A stretch of DNA of 5,299 nt from an uncultured bacterium (GTDB lineage: Bacteria > Patescibacteriota > Minisyncoccia > UBA6257 > JAGGUH01). Position 1 is the stretch's first letter. Every line of letters starts with the position of its first letter. Below, in pieces: positions 1-5,298 of the stretch. The stretch spans positions 1 through 5,299 of the forward strand of contig CALGBJ010000012.1 of NCBI GenBank assembly GCA_937877385.1, read 5' to 3'. Under the pieces are notes generated by a model. The model searched no databases. It was not told the origin of the DNA and saw nothing but the letters and a program-made list of their open reading frames with translations. Position numbers and translations under genes: made by a program.

Positions 1-546
1 TTCTTTTTCAGCAAAAACTTCGGCTGAGAAAACATAAATTTGAGCATCCTCTTCTCGCCAACATTCTCTTGGCAAACCAATTTTTTCTTGGCAAAGATGA
101 CTCAAAAACTCTTCCAAAGTCCAATTAAATTCTTTAGCCACTTGAGGTAGAAAAAGTCCTGACCTACCATTCTTAACTAACAAAACACCATCTTGACCGA
201 GTTTAATTTCCTGCCAGCTTTTAATCCTTTTTAAAGGAGACAGAACTGAGATTTCAAAATTTACTTTCTCAAGTTCCTCTAGATTAAGAGGCGGAAACCT
301 TGGATCCTCAAAGGCAGAGGATATAGCCATCTTGGCTACGGCTTGATACAAGGGCATTATTGGCTGAAGAGAACCTAAACATCCTCTCAAATAGCCATCT
401 TTTTTAAGGGTAACAAATACTCCCCTCTTTTCTTTTAATTTTTCTGAAGAAACTTTAAATTGAGGAATTTCTCCTTTGAGAAGAAAAGACCTTACTGCTT
501 CTCTAGCTATTTTTAATAACTCTTTTCTTTCCTCTTGATTAAGCAT
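1..546 (-). CDS. AMMECR1-domain protein (AmmeMemoRadiSam system protein A), 3' end cut by window edge
   Basis: An open frame runs from an ATG at 546 to base 1 with no stop, giving 182 residues. I translated it by hand and recognise the AMMECR1 family. The hallmark LRGCLG motif is at residues 53-58, AFEDPRFPPL at 78-87, a strand with EISVLSP at 98-104, and GRSGLFLPQVA at 127-137. These are followed by a Trp-containing helix and the GLP...CW segment near 157-172. Family members are usually close to this length, so only a few residues should be missing. There is no signal peptide or membrane segment, so the protein is probably cytoplasmic. In many prokaryotes this protein occurs with a Memo-like protein and a radical SAM enzyme (the AmmeMemoRadiSam set), but neither partner is visible here. 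The biochemical role is not firmly known; RNA or nucleotide modification has been suggested for the family. It lies 291 bp after murG on the same strand, so it may have its own promoter. No Shine-Dalgarno precedes the ATG, but the N-terminus fits the family. Confidence 0.9.
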   Translation of the reverse strand, partial: MLNQEERKELLKIAREAVRSFLLKGEIPQFKVSSEKLKEKRGVFVTLKKDGYLRGCLGSLQPIMPLYQAVAKMAISSAFEDPRFPPLNLEELEKVNFEISVLSPLKRIKSWQEIKLGQDGVLLVKNGRSGLFLPQVAKEFNWTLEEFLSHLCQEKIGLPRECWREEDAQIYVFSAEVFAEKE

Positions 547-612
547 TTTTGATAAAAAAATTTAAATTGTAATTACTAACCAATTTGGTAACGACCTGAC
601 TATTATTATTCC

Positions 613-656
613 CCTCCCCCTCCTTAATCCTCCCCCTCCCAAAGGGAGGGGGAGGA
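613..656 (+). repeat. C/G-rich palindromic repeat, copy A
   Basis: A perfect 13-bp stem pairs 628-640 with 644-656 around an AAA loop, preceded by a C-rich leader with a CTCCTTAATCC core. It matches the copy at 4944-4987 at 40 of 44 positions without gaps, and both have identical 13-nt arms. No T-run follows the stem on either strand, so it does not look like a standard intrinsic terminator. It is best described as a dispersed intergenic palindrome (REP- or MITE-like). I cannot identify a named family. Confidence 0.8.
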
Positions 657-671
657 AAATGGAAGGGCTCT

Positions 672-709
672 CCTCCACCTTACCTCTCTCCCTTCAAAGG
701 AGAGGAAAA
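672..709 (+). repeat. C/G-rich palindromic repeat, diverged short copy D
   Basis: This stretch has the same layout as the neighbouring copies: a CCTCC leader, a TTA core, C-rich left arm, CAAA loop region, G-rich right arm and an A-run. The stem is weaker, with about 6 bp (686-691 with 699-704). I call it a decayed or variant member of the family at 613-656. The match is by eye and is less certain than for the other copies. Confidence 0.45.
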
Positions 710-763
710 AAACTTCTATTTTCTCTTTTCTTCCCTTTTTAAGCAAGAGGATACTCCCTTTTT

Positions 764-810
764 TCTCCCCCCTTCCCTTTGGGAAGGGGGGAGATTAAGA
801 GGGGGGATGG
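764..810 (-). repeat. C/G-rich palindromic repeat, inverted copy C
   Basis: A perfect 14-bp stem pairs 764-777 with 781-794 around a 3-nt loop. Read on the minus strand it starts with a C-rich leader and a CTCTTAATC core, then the palindrome, then an A-run. That is the order seen in copies A and 4944-4987 on the plus strand, so this copy is inverted. It begins about 27 nt past the murG stop codon. A stem this strong could stall transcription or protect the 3' end of murG mRNA, but no U-tract follows it in the murG direction. Confidence 0.75.
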
Positions 811-837
811 GATTACCGCATTGATTGAATAGTACAC

Positions 838-1989
838 TTAAATCAAAAGGATCGCTTCTTGGCTAATAATCTTAGCCGCTTCTGGCTTGGCAAAATTGCT
901 GGCGGCTTGACTCATTTCTTCTATTTTTTCTGGTGAGGAAAGAATTTTTTTTATTTCGGCAAGAACTAAATGAGGCAAAAGATTTTTTTGTTTGATAATC
1001 ACAGCTGCTTTATTTTGGCTATATTCTAAAGCATTAATTTCTTGATGGTTCCTACTTGCCCAAGGATAAGGCACCAAAATGCTTGGCTTGCCAAAAAAAG
1101 CAATTTCAAAGATAACTCCAGAACCAGCCCGGCTAAAAACTAAATCAGCAGCCGTCAAAGCCAAAGCATAACTTCTTTCATCTAAAAAGCCAACCGGCCG
1201 ATAAAGCTTCCTCTCTTCTTGGGAAAAATCAGTCAAAACAATTCTGGCTCTACCTTTAATTGATTCAAATTCTTTATCACCGGTTTGATGAAGAACTTGA
1301 ATCTCCTCGCCAATCAAAAGAGGTAAAAGATTTAAAACAAAATCATTTAAAGAACTAGCTCCTTGAGAACCACCTAAAAAGAGAACTAAGGGCTTATCTT
1401 TTCTCAAAGAAAATTTTTCCTTAGCTTCTTCCTGAGAAATTTCTGGCTTTTTCTTAAAACGAATAGGATTACCGGCTAAAAAAACTTTCTTTTTAGGAAA
1501 AAATTTTAATGTTTCTTCAAAAGAAACACCAATTCTTTTAGCAAATTTAGCAGTAATAATTGTAGTCAGCCCTGGAACAGAATCTGATTCGTGAATTAAA
1601 ATAGGAATGCGATAAAAAAAAGCAGCTAAAACCAAAGGCAAAGAACCATAACCACCCTTACTAATAAGTATATCTGGCATAAAGAAATAAAGATGCCAAA
1701 GAGATTGAAGAAAGCCAAAAAAAAGTTTAAAAGGAATAAAAATATTTCTTAAATCAAAATATCTTCTAAATTTGGCGGAAATAATTTTCTTACCAGGAAT
1801 ACCTTCTTTTTTAAAGACCTTCAAAGAAAAATCGTCTGGACCAAAAAAAATTGGTTCAATAAAAACATCTTTGCCAACCATTTCTGACAATTCCCTAAGA
1901 ATGGCAATTAAAGGAAAAATATGACCGCCGGTTCCGCCGCCAGTCAAAGCAACTTTTATTATTTGGCCAGAAAAAAGCTTCCTTGCCAT
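838..1989 (-). CDS. murG: MurG, undecaprenyl-PP-MurNAc-pentapeptide-UDP-GlcNAc GlcNAc transferase
   Basis: This enzyme transfers GlcNAc from UDP-GlcNAc to lipid I, making lipid II on the cytoplasmic face of the membrane, the last inner-leaflet step of peptidoglycan synthesis. The 383-residue protein has the two-domain GT-B layout. The N-terminal glycine-rich loop GGGTGGH is at 17-23, KGGYGS at 111-116, HESDSVPG at 133-140 (the usual HEQN-type acceptor motif), the second glycine loop GGSQGA at 206-211, SRAGSG at 286-291 and NHQEINA at 314-320 in the donor-binding domain. Length is slightly above the usual 350-370. Hydrophobic stretches around residues 84-104 and 117-132 fit the membrane-facing N-domain of this peripheral protein. 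Position 1989 is the only ATG that leaves the first glycine loop intact with a sensible leader. It begins 3 nt after the serS stop and has no Shine-Dalgarno, so translational coupling to serS is likely. The isolation from mur/fts genes differs from the classical dcw arrangement. Confidence 0.96.
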   Translation of the reverse strand: MARKLFSGQIIKVALTGGGTGGHIFPLIAILRELSEMVGKDVFIEPIFFGPDDFSLKVFKKEGIPGKKIISAKFRRYFDLRNIFIPFKLFFGFLQSLWHLYFFMPDILISKGGYGSLPLVLAAFFYRIPILIHESDSVPGLTTIITAKFAKRIGVSFEETLKFFPKKKVFLAGNPIRFKKKPEISQEEAKEKFSLRKDKPLVLFLGGSQGASSLNDFVLNLLPLLIGEEIQVLHQTGDKEFESIKGRARIVLTDFSQEERKLYRPVGFLDERSYALALTAADLVFSRAGSGVIFEIAFFGKPSILVPYPWASRNHQEINALEYSQNKAAVIIKQKNLLPHLVLAEIKKILSSPEKIEEMSQAASNFAKPEAAKIISQEAILLI

Positions 1990-1992
1990 ATT

Positions 1993-3264
1993 CTAAATAA
2001 TAAATTTTTTTAAAGCGCCAGGAATTTCTATTGTCCCGTCTTTCTTTTGATAATTTTCAATGATAGCAATTATCATTCTTCCTAAGGCAAAAGCCGTGCC
2101 ATTAATAGTATGAATAAATCTTTTTTTATTTTTTTTGTCAGAGAAACGAATATTCAAACTTCTGGCTTGATAATCTGTACAATTAGAAGTTGAATGAGTT
2201 TCTCGGTATTCTCCTTGACCCTCGTTTTGGCCAGGCAGCCAAGTTTCTATATCATAAGAAGAAGCCGAAGGAATACTTAAATCGCCAGAGCAAATTCTAA
2301 CCACCCGATAAGGCAAAGATAATTTTTCCATCATCTTCTCTTCTAAAGAAAGAAAAAGTTGGTGTTCCAAAATTGATTTCTCGGGTGAAGCAAAGGAAAA
2401 CATCTCTAATTTGTCAAACTGGTGAACTCTCAAAATTCCTTTGGTATCTTTACCGTAACTGCCGGCTTCTCTTCTAAAACAGGTAGAGAAGGATAAAAAC
2501 CTTAAAGGCAAATCTTCTTCTTTCAAAATTTCGTTGGCAAACATTGGCCCAATTGATTGCTCAGAAGTACCAACCAAACATAAATCATCGTCTTTTAAAA
2601 AATAAACTTCTTCTGGGTGCCAAGACAAATAACCCATTTTAGCCATCATTTCTGGCCTAATCATTACTGGCGGAATTATTGGTAGAAAAGGTTTGTCAGT
2701 TAAATCTAATTTCTTTTCTTCAATAACTTCTCTAATAAATTTTTTATCTAAAAGCAAAGAAAAAGCAAAGGAAATAAGAGCAAATTCCAGCGAAGCCAAG
2801 AGGCCCTTCAAATAACCAAAACGACTACCAGAAACCTTAGCCGCTCTTTTAATATCAATTAAGGATAATTTTTCGCTTAAAGATAAATAATCTTTTGGCT
2901 GAAAATCAAATTCTGGTTTCTTGCCAACTTCTCGCAAAACAATATTTTCTTTATCACTCTTGCCTTCAGGCACATCAGTTAAAGGAATGTTGGGAATGAG
3001 TTTAAATTTCTTTTCAAATTCCTCTTTCTTAATTTTAAATTCTTTTTCTCTTTTTTTTATTTCCTCTTTAATCCTTCTGGCTTCCTCAGTTTGCCCTTTG
3101 GAAAGAATTGACTTTTTATGTCTTAAATTATCAATTTCTTTCTGAAGTTTTCTTTTTTCTTCATCTAAAAGAATTATCTCTCTCAGATTTAAAGAGATAT
3201 TTCTTTTTCTTAGGGTCTCTTCAATTATTTGGGGGTTTTCTCTTAAAAGACTAATATCAATCAT
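1993..3264 (-). CDS. serS: Seryl-tRNA synthetase
   Basis: SerRS activates serine with ATP and loads it on tRNA-Ser; it is a cytoplasmic class II enzyme. The 423 residues show the full family layout. An N-terminal domain begins MIDISLLRENP, and a charged long-helix coiled-coil arm at about 30-90 contacts the tRNA variable arm. The catalytic core has a GTSEQ serine-site segment at 232-236, motif 2 centred on CFRREAG at 262-268 with the following VHQFDKLEMF, the segment SNCTDYQAR at 360-368, and motif 3 from NGTAFALGR at 388-396. Length is normal for bacterial SerRS and no catalytic element is missing. The ATG at 3264 overlaps the end of lysS by 8 nt (ATGATTGA), and the upstream AAAGAAAAG is purine-rich but not a real Shine-Dalgarno. 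Its TAG stop is 3 nt before murG. The middle position suggests it depends on the lysS promoter. Confidence 0.97.
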   Translation of the reverse strand: MIDISLLRENPQIIEETLRKRNISLNLREIILLDEEKRKLQKEIDNLRHKKSILSKGQTEEARRIKEEIKKREKEFKIKKEEFEKKFKLIPNIPLTDVPEGKSDKENIVLREVGKKPEFDFQPKDYLSLSEKLSLIDIKRAAKVSGSRFGYLKGLLASLEFALISFAFSLLLDKKFIREVIEEKKLDLTDKPFLPIIPPVMIRPEMMAKMGYLSWHPEEVYFLKDDDLCLVGTSEQSIGPMFANEILKEEDLPLRFLSFSTCFRREAGSYGKDTKGILRVHQFDKLEMFSFASPEKSILEHQLFLSLEEKMMEKLSLPYRVVRICSGDLSIPSASSYDIETWLPGQNEGQGEYRETHSTSNCTDYQARSLNIRFSDKKNKKRFIHTINGTAFALGRMIIAIIENYQKKDGTIEIPGALKKFII

Positions 3265-4750
3265 TCTTTTCTTTTAATAAAGGAAAAAGGATAACTTCTT
3301 TGACATTAGTTGAATTAGTTAAAATCATTGCCAATCTATCAATGCCAAGACCGGCGCCAGCCGTTGGCGGCATTCCGTACTCTAAGGCCTCAAGAAAATC
3401 AGCATCATATCTCTGCCATTCTTCCTCACCTTTTTTTCTTAATCTCTCTTGCTCTTTAAACCTCCTCTCTTGTTCTTGGGGATTGTTTAATTCGGAAAAA
3501 CCATTAACTACTTCCATTCCAGCAATAATCAATTGAAAACGAGAAACTCTCTCTGATTTATCTTTTTTTCTTTTGGCTAAGGGAGAAATTTGCCAAGGAT
3601 GATTAATAACAAATGTTGGTTGAATAATTTTTGGCCGACAAATTTTTTTAAAAAGAGCATCAAAAAGCAAAGCAATCTCTAAATTTTTGTCATCTAAAGA
3701 TATTAATTTTTTCTCTTCAATTTCTAAATCTATCTTCTTAACCTTATTGAAAATTTCTTTTTGAGAGTCTTTTTCAAAATCTATACCAGTTTCTTTTTTA
3801 ACTAAATCAACAATATCTAAAACTTTAAATTTTTTGGCAAAATTTATTTCTTTGCTCTGCCAATTTACTTTTCCCTTTTTAAAAAACTTTCTAATTATTT
3901 TTTTCAGAAAATTCTCAATAAATTTTCTTAAAAATTCACTATCCTGCCAAGCCCAATAAAACTCAATCATAGTAAATTCTGGATTGTGCTCTCTGTCTAT
4001 TCCTTCATTTCTAAAATTTTTGCCGATTTCAAAAATTTTTTGATAACCGCCGATAATTAACCTTTTTAAATAAAGCTCTGGAGCTATTCTTAAATATAAA
4101 TCGACATCCAAAGCATTATGATGAGTAATAAATGGCTTGGCGTTAGCTCCGCCAAAAAGAGGTTGAAGAATTGGCGTTTCCACTTCTAAAAAACCTTCTT
4201 GCCAAAAAAATTTTCTTATCTCTTTAATAAGTTCAAACCTTAAATCAAACTTTTCTTTAATTCCTTCATTAATCAGCAAATCAAGATACCTTTTCCTGAA
4301 TCTTTCTTCAACATCAGCCAAGCCATACCAACTAGAAGGAAGAGGTCTTAAAGATTTAGCTGCTAAAACAACCTCTTTAGCCAAGATGCTTTTTTCTCTT
4401 TTTTTAGTCAAAAAAACTACTCCTTTGACAGCAATAAAATCGCCAATATCAAGATTTTCTTTGAGAAAATCAAAATTCTTTAGAGTGTCTTTTTTTAAAA
4501 CAATTTGGATTTTATCTTTGTCTTCTTTCAAGTCTAAAAAAATAATTTTGCCTTGGTCTCTTAGGGAAAAAATTCTCCCGCCAAGAGAAACTCTTTTTTT
4601 CTCTCGGCAAAACTTAGAAAAATTTTTTAAAATTTCCTTAATTTCAAATTTTCTTTCAACTTTTTCTGGGTAAGGTTCAAAACTGGCTTTCTGCCAGTTT
4701 TTTAATTTTTTCTCTCTAAATTTTCTTATTTCTTCTATTGGCTGAGGCAT
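3257..4750 (-). CDS. lysS: Lysyl-tRNA synthetase, class II
   Basis: This enzyme charges tRNA-Lys with lysine using ATP in the cytoplasm. The 497 residues match class IIb LysRS. An N-terminal helix is followed by an OB-fold anticodon-binding domain at about 53-130 (GGRIFSLRDQGK, then a strand with IQIVLKKD). The linker LRPLPSSWYGLADVEERFRKRYLDL at 134-158 leads into the catalytic core. Motif 1 is around 176-195, ending ETPIL, and the active-site segment GGANAKPF is at 200-207. Motif 2 runs from FEIGKNFRNEG to the HNPEFTMIE segment (240-263), SELNNPQEQ is at 419-427, and motif 3 is GAGLGIDRL at 465-473. Length is typical (about 490-510). The ATG at 4750 gives the expected N-terminus, with no Shine-Dalgarno before it. 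It is the first gene of the lysS-serS-murG block, and its TGA stop lies inside the start of serS. The terminal TGA at the expected end supports the standard genetic code. Confidence 0.97.
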   Translation of the reverse strand: MPQPIEEIRKFREKKLKNWQKASFEPYPEKVERKFEIKEILKNFSKFCREKKRVSLGGRIFSLRDQGKIIFLDLKEDKDKIQIVLKKDTLKNFDFLKENLDIGDFIAVKGVVFLTKKREKSILAKEVVLAAKSLRPLPSSWYGLADVEERFRKRYLDLLINEGIKEKFDLRFELIKEIRKFFWQEGFLEVETPILQPLFGGANAKPFITHHNALDVDLYLRIAPELYLKRLIIGGYQKIFEIGKNFRNEGIDREHNPEFTMIEFYWAWQDSEFLRKFIENFLKKIIRKFFKKGKVNWQSKEINFAKKFKVLDIVDLVKKETGIDFEKDSQKEIFNKVKKIDLEIEEKKLISLDDKNLEIALLFDALFKKICRPKIIQPTFVINHPWQISPLAKRKKDKSERVSRFQLIIAGMEVVNGFSELNNPQEQERRFKEQERLRKKGEEEWQRYDADFLEALEYGMPPTAGAGLGIDRLAMILTNSTNVKEVILFPLLKEKND

Positions 4751-4768
4751 AATTTAAAATTCAAAATG

Positions 4769-4797
4769 ATTTTAAACTAAAATAGAAAAAAATTCAA
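4769..4797 (-). promoter_or_regulatory. Possible sigma-70-type promoter for lysS-serS-murG
   Basis: On the minus strand TTGAAT (4797-4792) and TAAAAT (4774-4769) are separated by exactly 17 nt. The -10-like box ends 18 nt before the lysS ATG, so the predicted leader would be only about 11 nt. That agrees with the missing Shine-Dalgarno. The surrounding DNA is very AT-rich and partly built from 7-nt periodic repeats, so such matches can arise by chance. Confidence 0.35.
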
Positions 4798-4826
4798 CTT
4801 TAATACTAAACAAAATCCTAAATTAC

Positions 4827-4843
4827 AAATCCCAAATCCCAAA
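4827..4843 (-). repeat. Degenerate heptamer array, left arm of 17-bp inverted repeat
   Basis: Read on the minus strand, the DNA from about 4843 down to 4812 consists of 7-nt units such as GGGATTT, GGGATTT, GTAATTT and AGGATTT. The 17 nt at 4827-4843 are the exact reverse complement of 5119-5135. The two arms bracket about 275 bp that contain most of the hairpins in the island. Confidence 0.65.
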
Positions 4844-4881
4844 CCCAGCACCACTTTTGAAACAAAAGTGGTGCTGGGTTT
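4841..4881. repeat. Perfect 19-bp hairpin with 3-nt loop
   Basis: Bases 4841-4859 are the exact reverse complement of 4863-4881, leaving only AAA as loop. The left arm contains AACCCAGCACCACTTTT, which recurs exactly at 5282-5298. The outer part, AACCCAG/CTGGGTT, is also the base of the hairpin at 5036-5066. No T-run follows on either strand, so it is a poor intrinsic terminator candidate. It looks like a mobile or structural palindrome. Confidence 0.85.
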
Positions 4882-4906
4882 AAAGTTTAAAGTTAAAAGG
4901 TTAGGA
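4879..4906 (+). repeat. Short degenerate heptamer run
   Basis: Four consecutive 7-nt units read TTTAAAG, TTTAAAG, TTAAAAG and GTTAGGA, directly after the 19-bp hairpin and overlapping its last bases. The 7-nt period is the same as in the arrays at 4812-4843 and 5105-5139, although the unit sequence differs. Confidence 0.5.
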
Positions 4907-4943
4907 AGCCAGTTTGGTAAAGAGGTTAGGAAGTTGGTGTTCT

Positions 4944-4987
4944 CCTCCCCCACCTATATCCTCCCCCTCCCAGAGGGAGGGGGAGGA
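4944..4987 (+). repeat. C/G-rich palindromic repeat, copy B
   Basis: A perfect 13-bp stem pairs 4959-4971 with 4975-4987 around an AGA loop. The arms are identical to those of the copy at 613-656, and the whole 44-nt unit agrees at 40 positions. One of the four differences lies in the loop and the other three in the leader, so the stem itself is conserved. Its presence about 4.3 kb from the other copies shows a dispersed family, not a single local duplication. Confidence 0.8.
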
Positions 4988-5007
4988 GTAAGAAAGGGGT
5001 GGGCATT

Positions 5008-5038
5008 TTGCTCAATACCACTAAAGGGTATTGGGCAA
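5008..5038 (+). other. Hairpin 1 of a tandem pair with complementary loops
   Basis: Bases 5008-5019 pair with 5027-5038 as a 12-bp stem with one T-G pair (5012 with 5034), around a 7-nt loop ACTAAAG (5020-5026). In plus-strand RNA the exception is an allowed G-U wobble, while in minus-strand RNA it would be an A-C mismatch. This slightly favours function as a plus-strand transcript. The loop is the exact reverse complement of the loop of the next hairpin. Confidence 0.7.
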
Positions 5039-5066
5039 CCCAGAACTCTTTAGTAGTTCTGGGTTG
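5036..5066 (+). other. Hairpin 2 of a tandem pair with complementary loops
   Basis: Bases 5036-5047 pair perfectly with 5055-5066 (12 bp) around a 7-nt loop CTTTAGT (5048-5054), the exact reverse complement of hairpin 1's loop. Bases CAA at 5036-5038 can pair either with TTG at 5008-5010 (hairpin 1) or with TTG at 5064-5066 (hairpin 2), so the two stems compete at their junction. The base AACCCAG/CTGGGTT is shared with the hairpin at 4841-4881. A short T-run (5069-5073) follows, so on the plus strand it could also act as a weak intrinsic terminator. Confidence 0.7.
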
Positions 5067-5104
5067 AATTTTTAGTTGTAGATTTTACTTTTTACTTTTT
5101 TGAA

Positions 5105-5139
5105 TTTGTAATTTGTAATTTGGGATTTGGGATTTTAAT
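5105..5139 (+). repeat. Degenerate heptamer array containing the right arm of the 17-bp inverted repeat
   Basis: The sequence reads as 7-nt units AATTTGT, AATTTGT, AATTTGG, GATTTGG and GATTTTA. Bases 5119-5135 are the exact reverse complement of 4827-4843. A further 7-nt repeat, TTTTGCG twice (5143-5156), follows directly. Confidence 0.6.
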
Positions 5140-5170
5140 TACTTTTGCGTTTTGCGCTTAAATAAAAAAA

Positions 5171-5194
5171 AATTACGTAACGAATTACGTAATT
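5171..5194. repeat. Two TTACGTAA palindromes in direct repeat
   Basis: AATTACGTAA occurs at 5171-5180 and 5183-5192, 12 nt apart. The second copy extends to a perfect 12-nt palindrome (5183-5194). Two identical palindromes one helical turn apart are a layout used by dimeric DNA-binding proteins, but in DNA this AT-rich and repetitive it may be only another repeat fragment. Confidence 0.4.
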
Positions 5195-5281
5195 AATTTT
5201 ATGACAAGAAGAAAAATATCTAAAAGAAACATTCGCGTTTTTTTAAATCCTTCTTTTAACTAACCTTAAATAAAATATTCC

Positions 5282-5298
5282 AACCCAGCACCACTTTT
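5282..5298 (+). repeat. Second copy of the 19-bp hairpin's left arm, cut by window edge
   Basis: These 17 nt (starting AACCCAGCACC) are identical to 4842-4858. The window ends where the loop and the second arm would follow, so this is probably the first half of another copy of the same hairpin, starting 440 bp after the first. Confidence 0.65.

Larger units (their letters stand above)
547..837. other. Intergenic region between murG and the AMMECR1 gene, filled with palindromic repeats
   Basis: This 291-bp gap has no convincing coding frame. Bases 613-810 are pyrimidine-rich on the plus strand and are largely made of three related C/G-rich palindromes, listed separately. The roughly 55 bases next to the AMMECR1 start are AT-rich and include an 11-nt palindrome, ACCAA-T-TTGGT, at 579-589. 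That could be an operator or chance. No hairpin followed by a T-run, as expected for an intrinsic terminator of murG, is visible on the minus strand. Confidence 0.7.

Noticed and set aside
566..571. TACAAT on the minus strand as a -10 box for the AMMECR1 gene
   Set aside because: The distance to the ATG at 546 is reasonable, but the hexamer at the right spacing upstream matches the -35 consensus at only about half its positions, so I do not call a promoter.
764..794. Intrinsic terminator for murG
   Set aside because: The stem is strong but in the murG direction it is followed by an A-run, not a T-run. It matches a dispersed repeat family instead.
2921..3145. Plus-strand open frame opposite serS
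   Set aside because: It is a shadow of the serS coiled-coil region with low-complexity Ser/Leu/Phe content. The same holds for the frames opposite lysS at 3300-3536 and 4386-4673.
4751..4870. T-box or riboswitch leader upstream of lysS
   Set aside because: No T-box sequence or antiterminator-like element is visible, and the likely promoter leaves a leader of only about 11 nt.
4868..5053. 61-codon plus-strand open frame
   Set aside because: It runs through half of the 19-bp hairpin, the heptamer run, the C/G-rich palindrome and hairpin 1. The translation has no family resemblance and is fully explained by repeats.
4812..5139. CRISPR array
   Set aside because: The repeats are 7-nt degenerate units and single hairpins. 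There are no regularly spaced 23-40-nt repeats with unique spacers and no cas genes.
5201..5263. 20-codon plus-strand frame from ATG at 5201 (MTRRKISKRN...), very basic
   Set aside because: It is too short to judge, has no Shine-Dalgarno and resembles no known small protein. A frame of this size is expected by chance.
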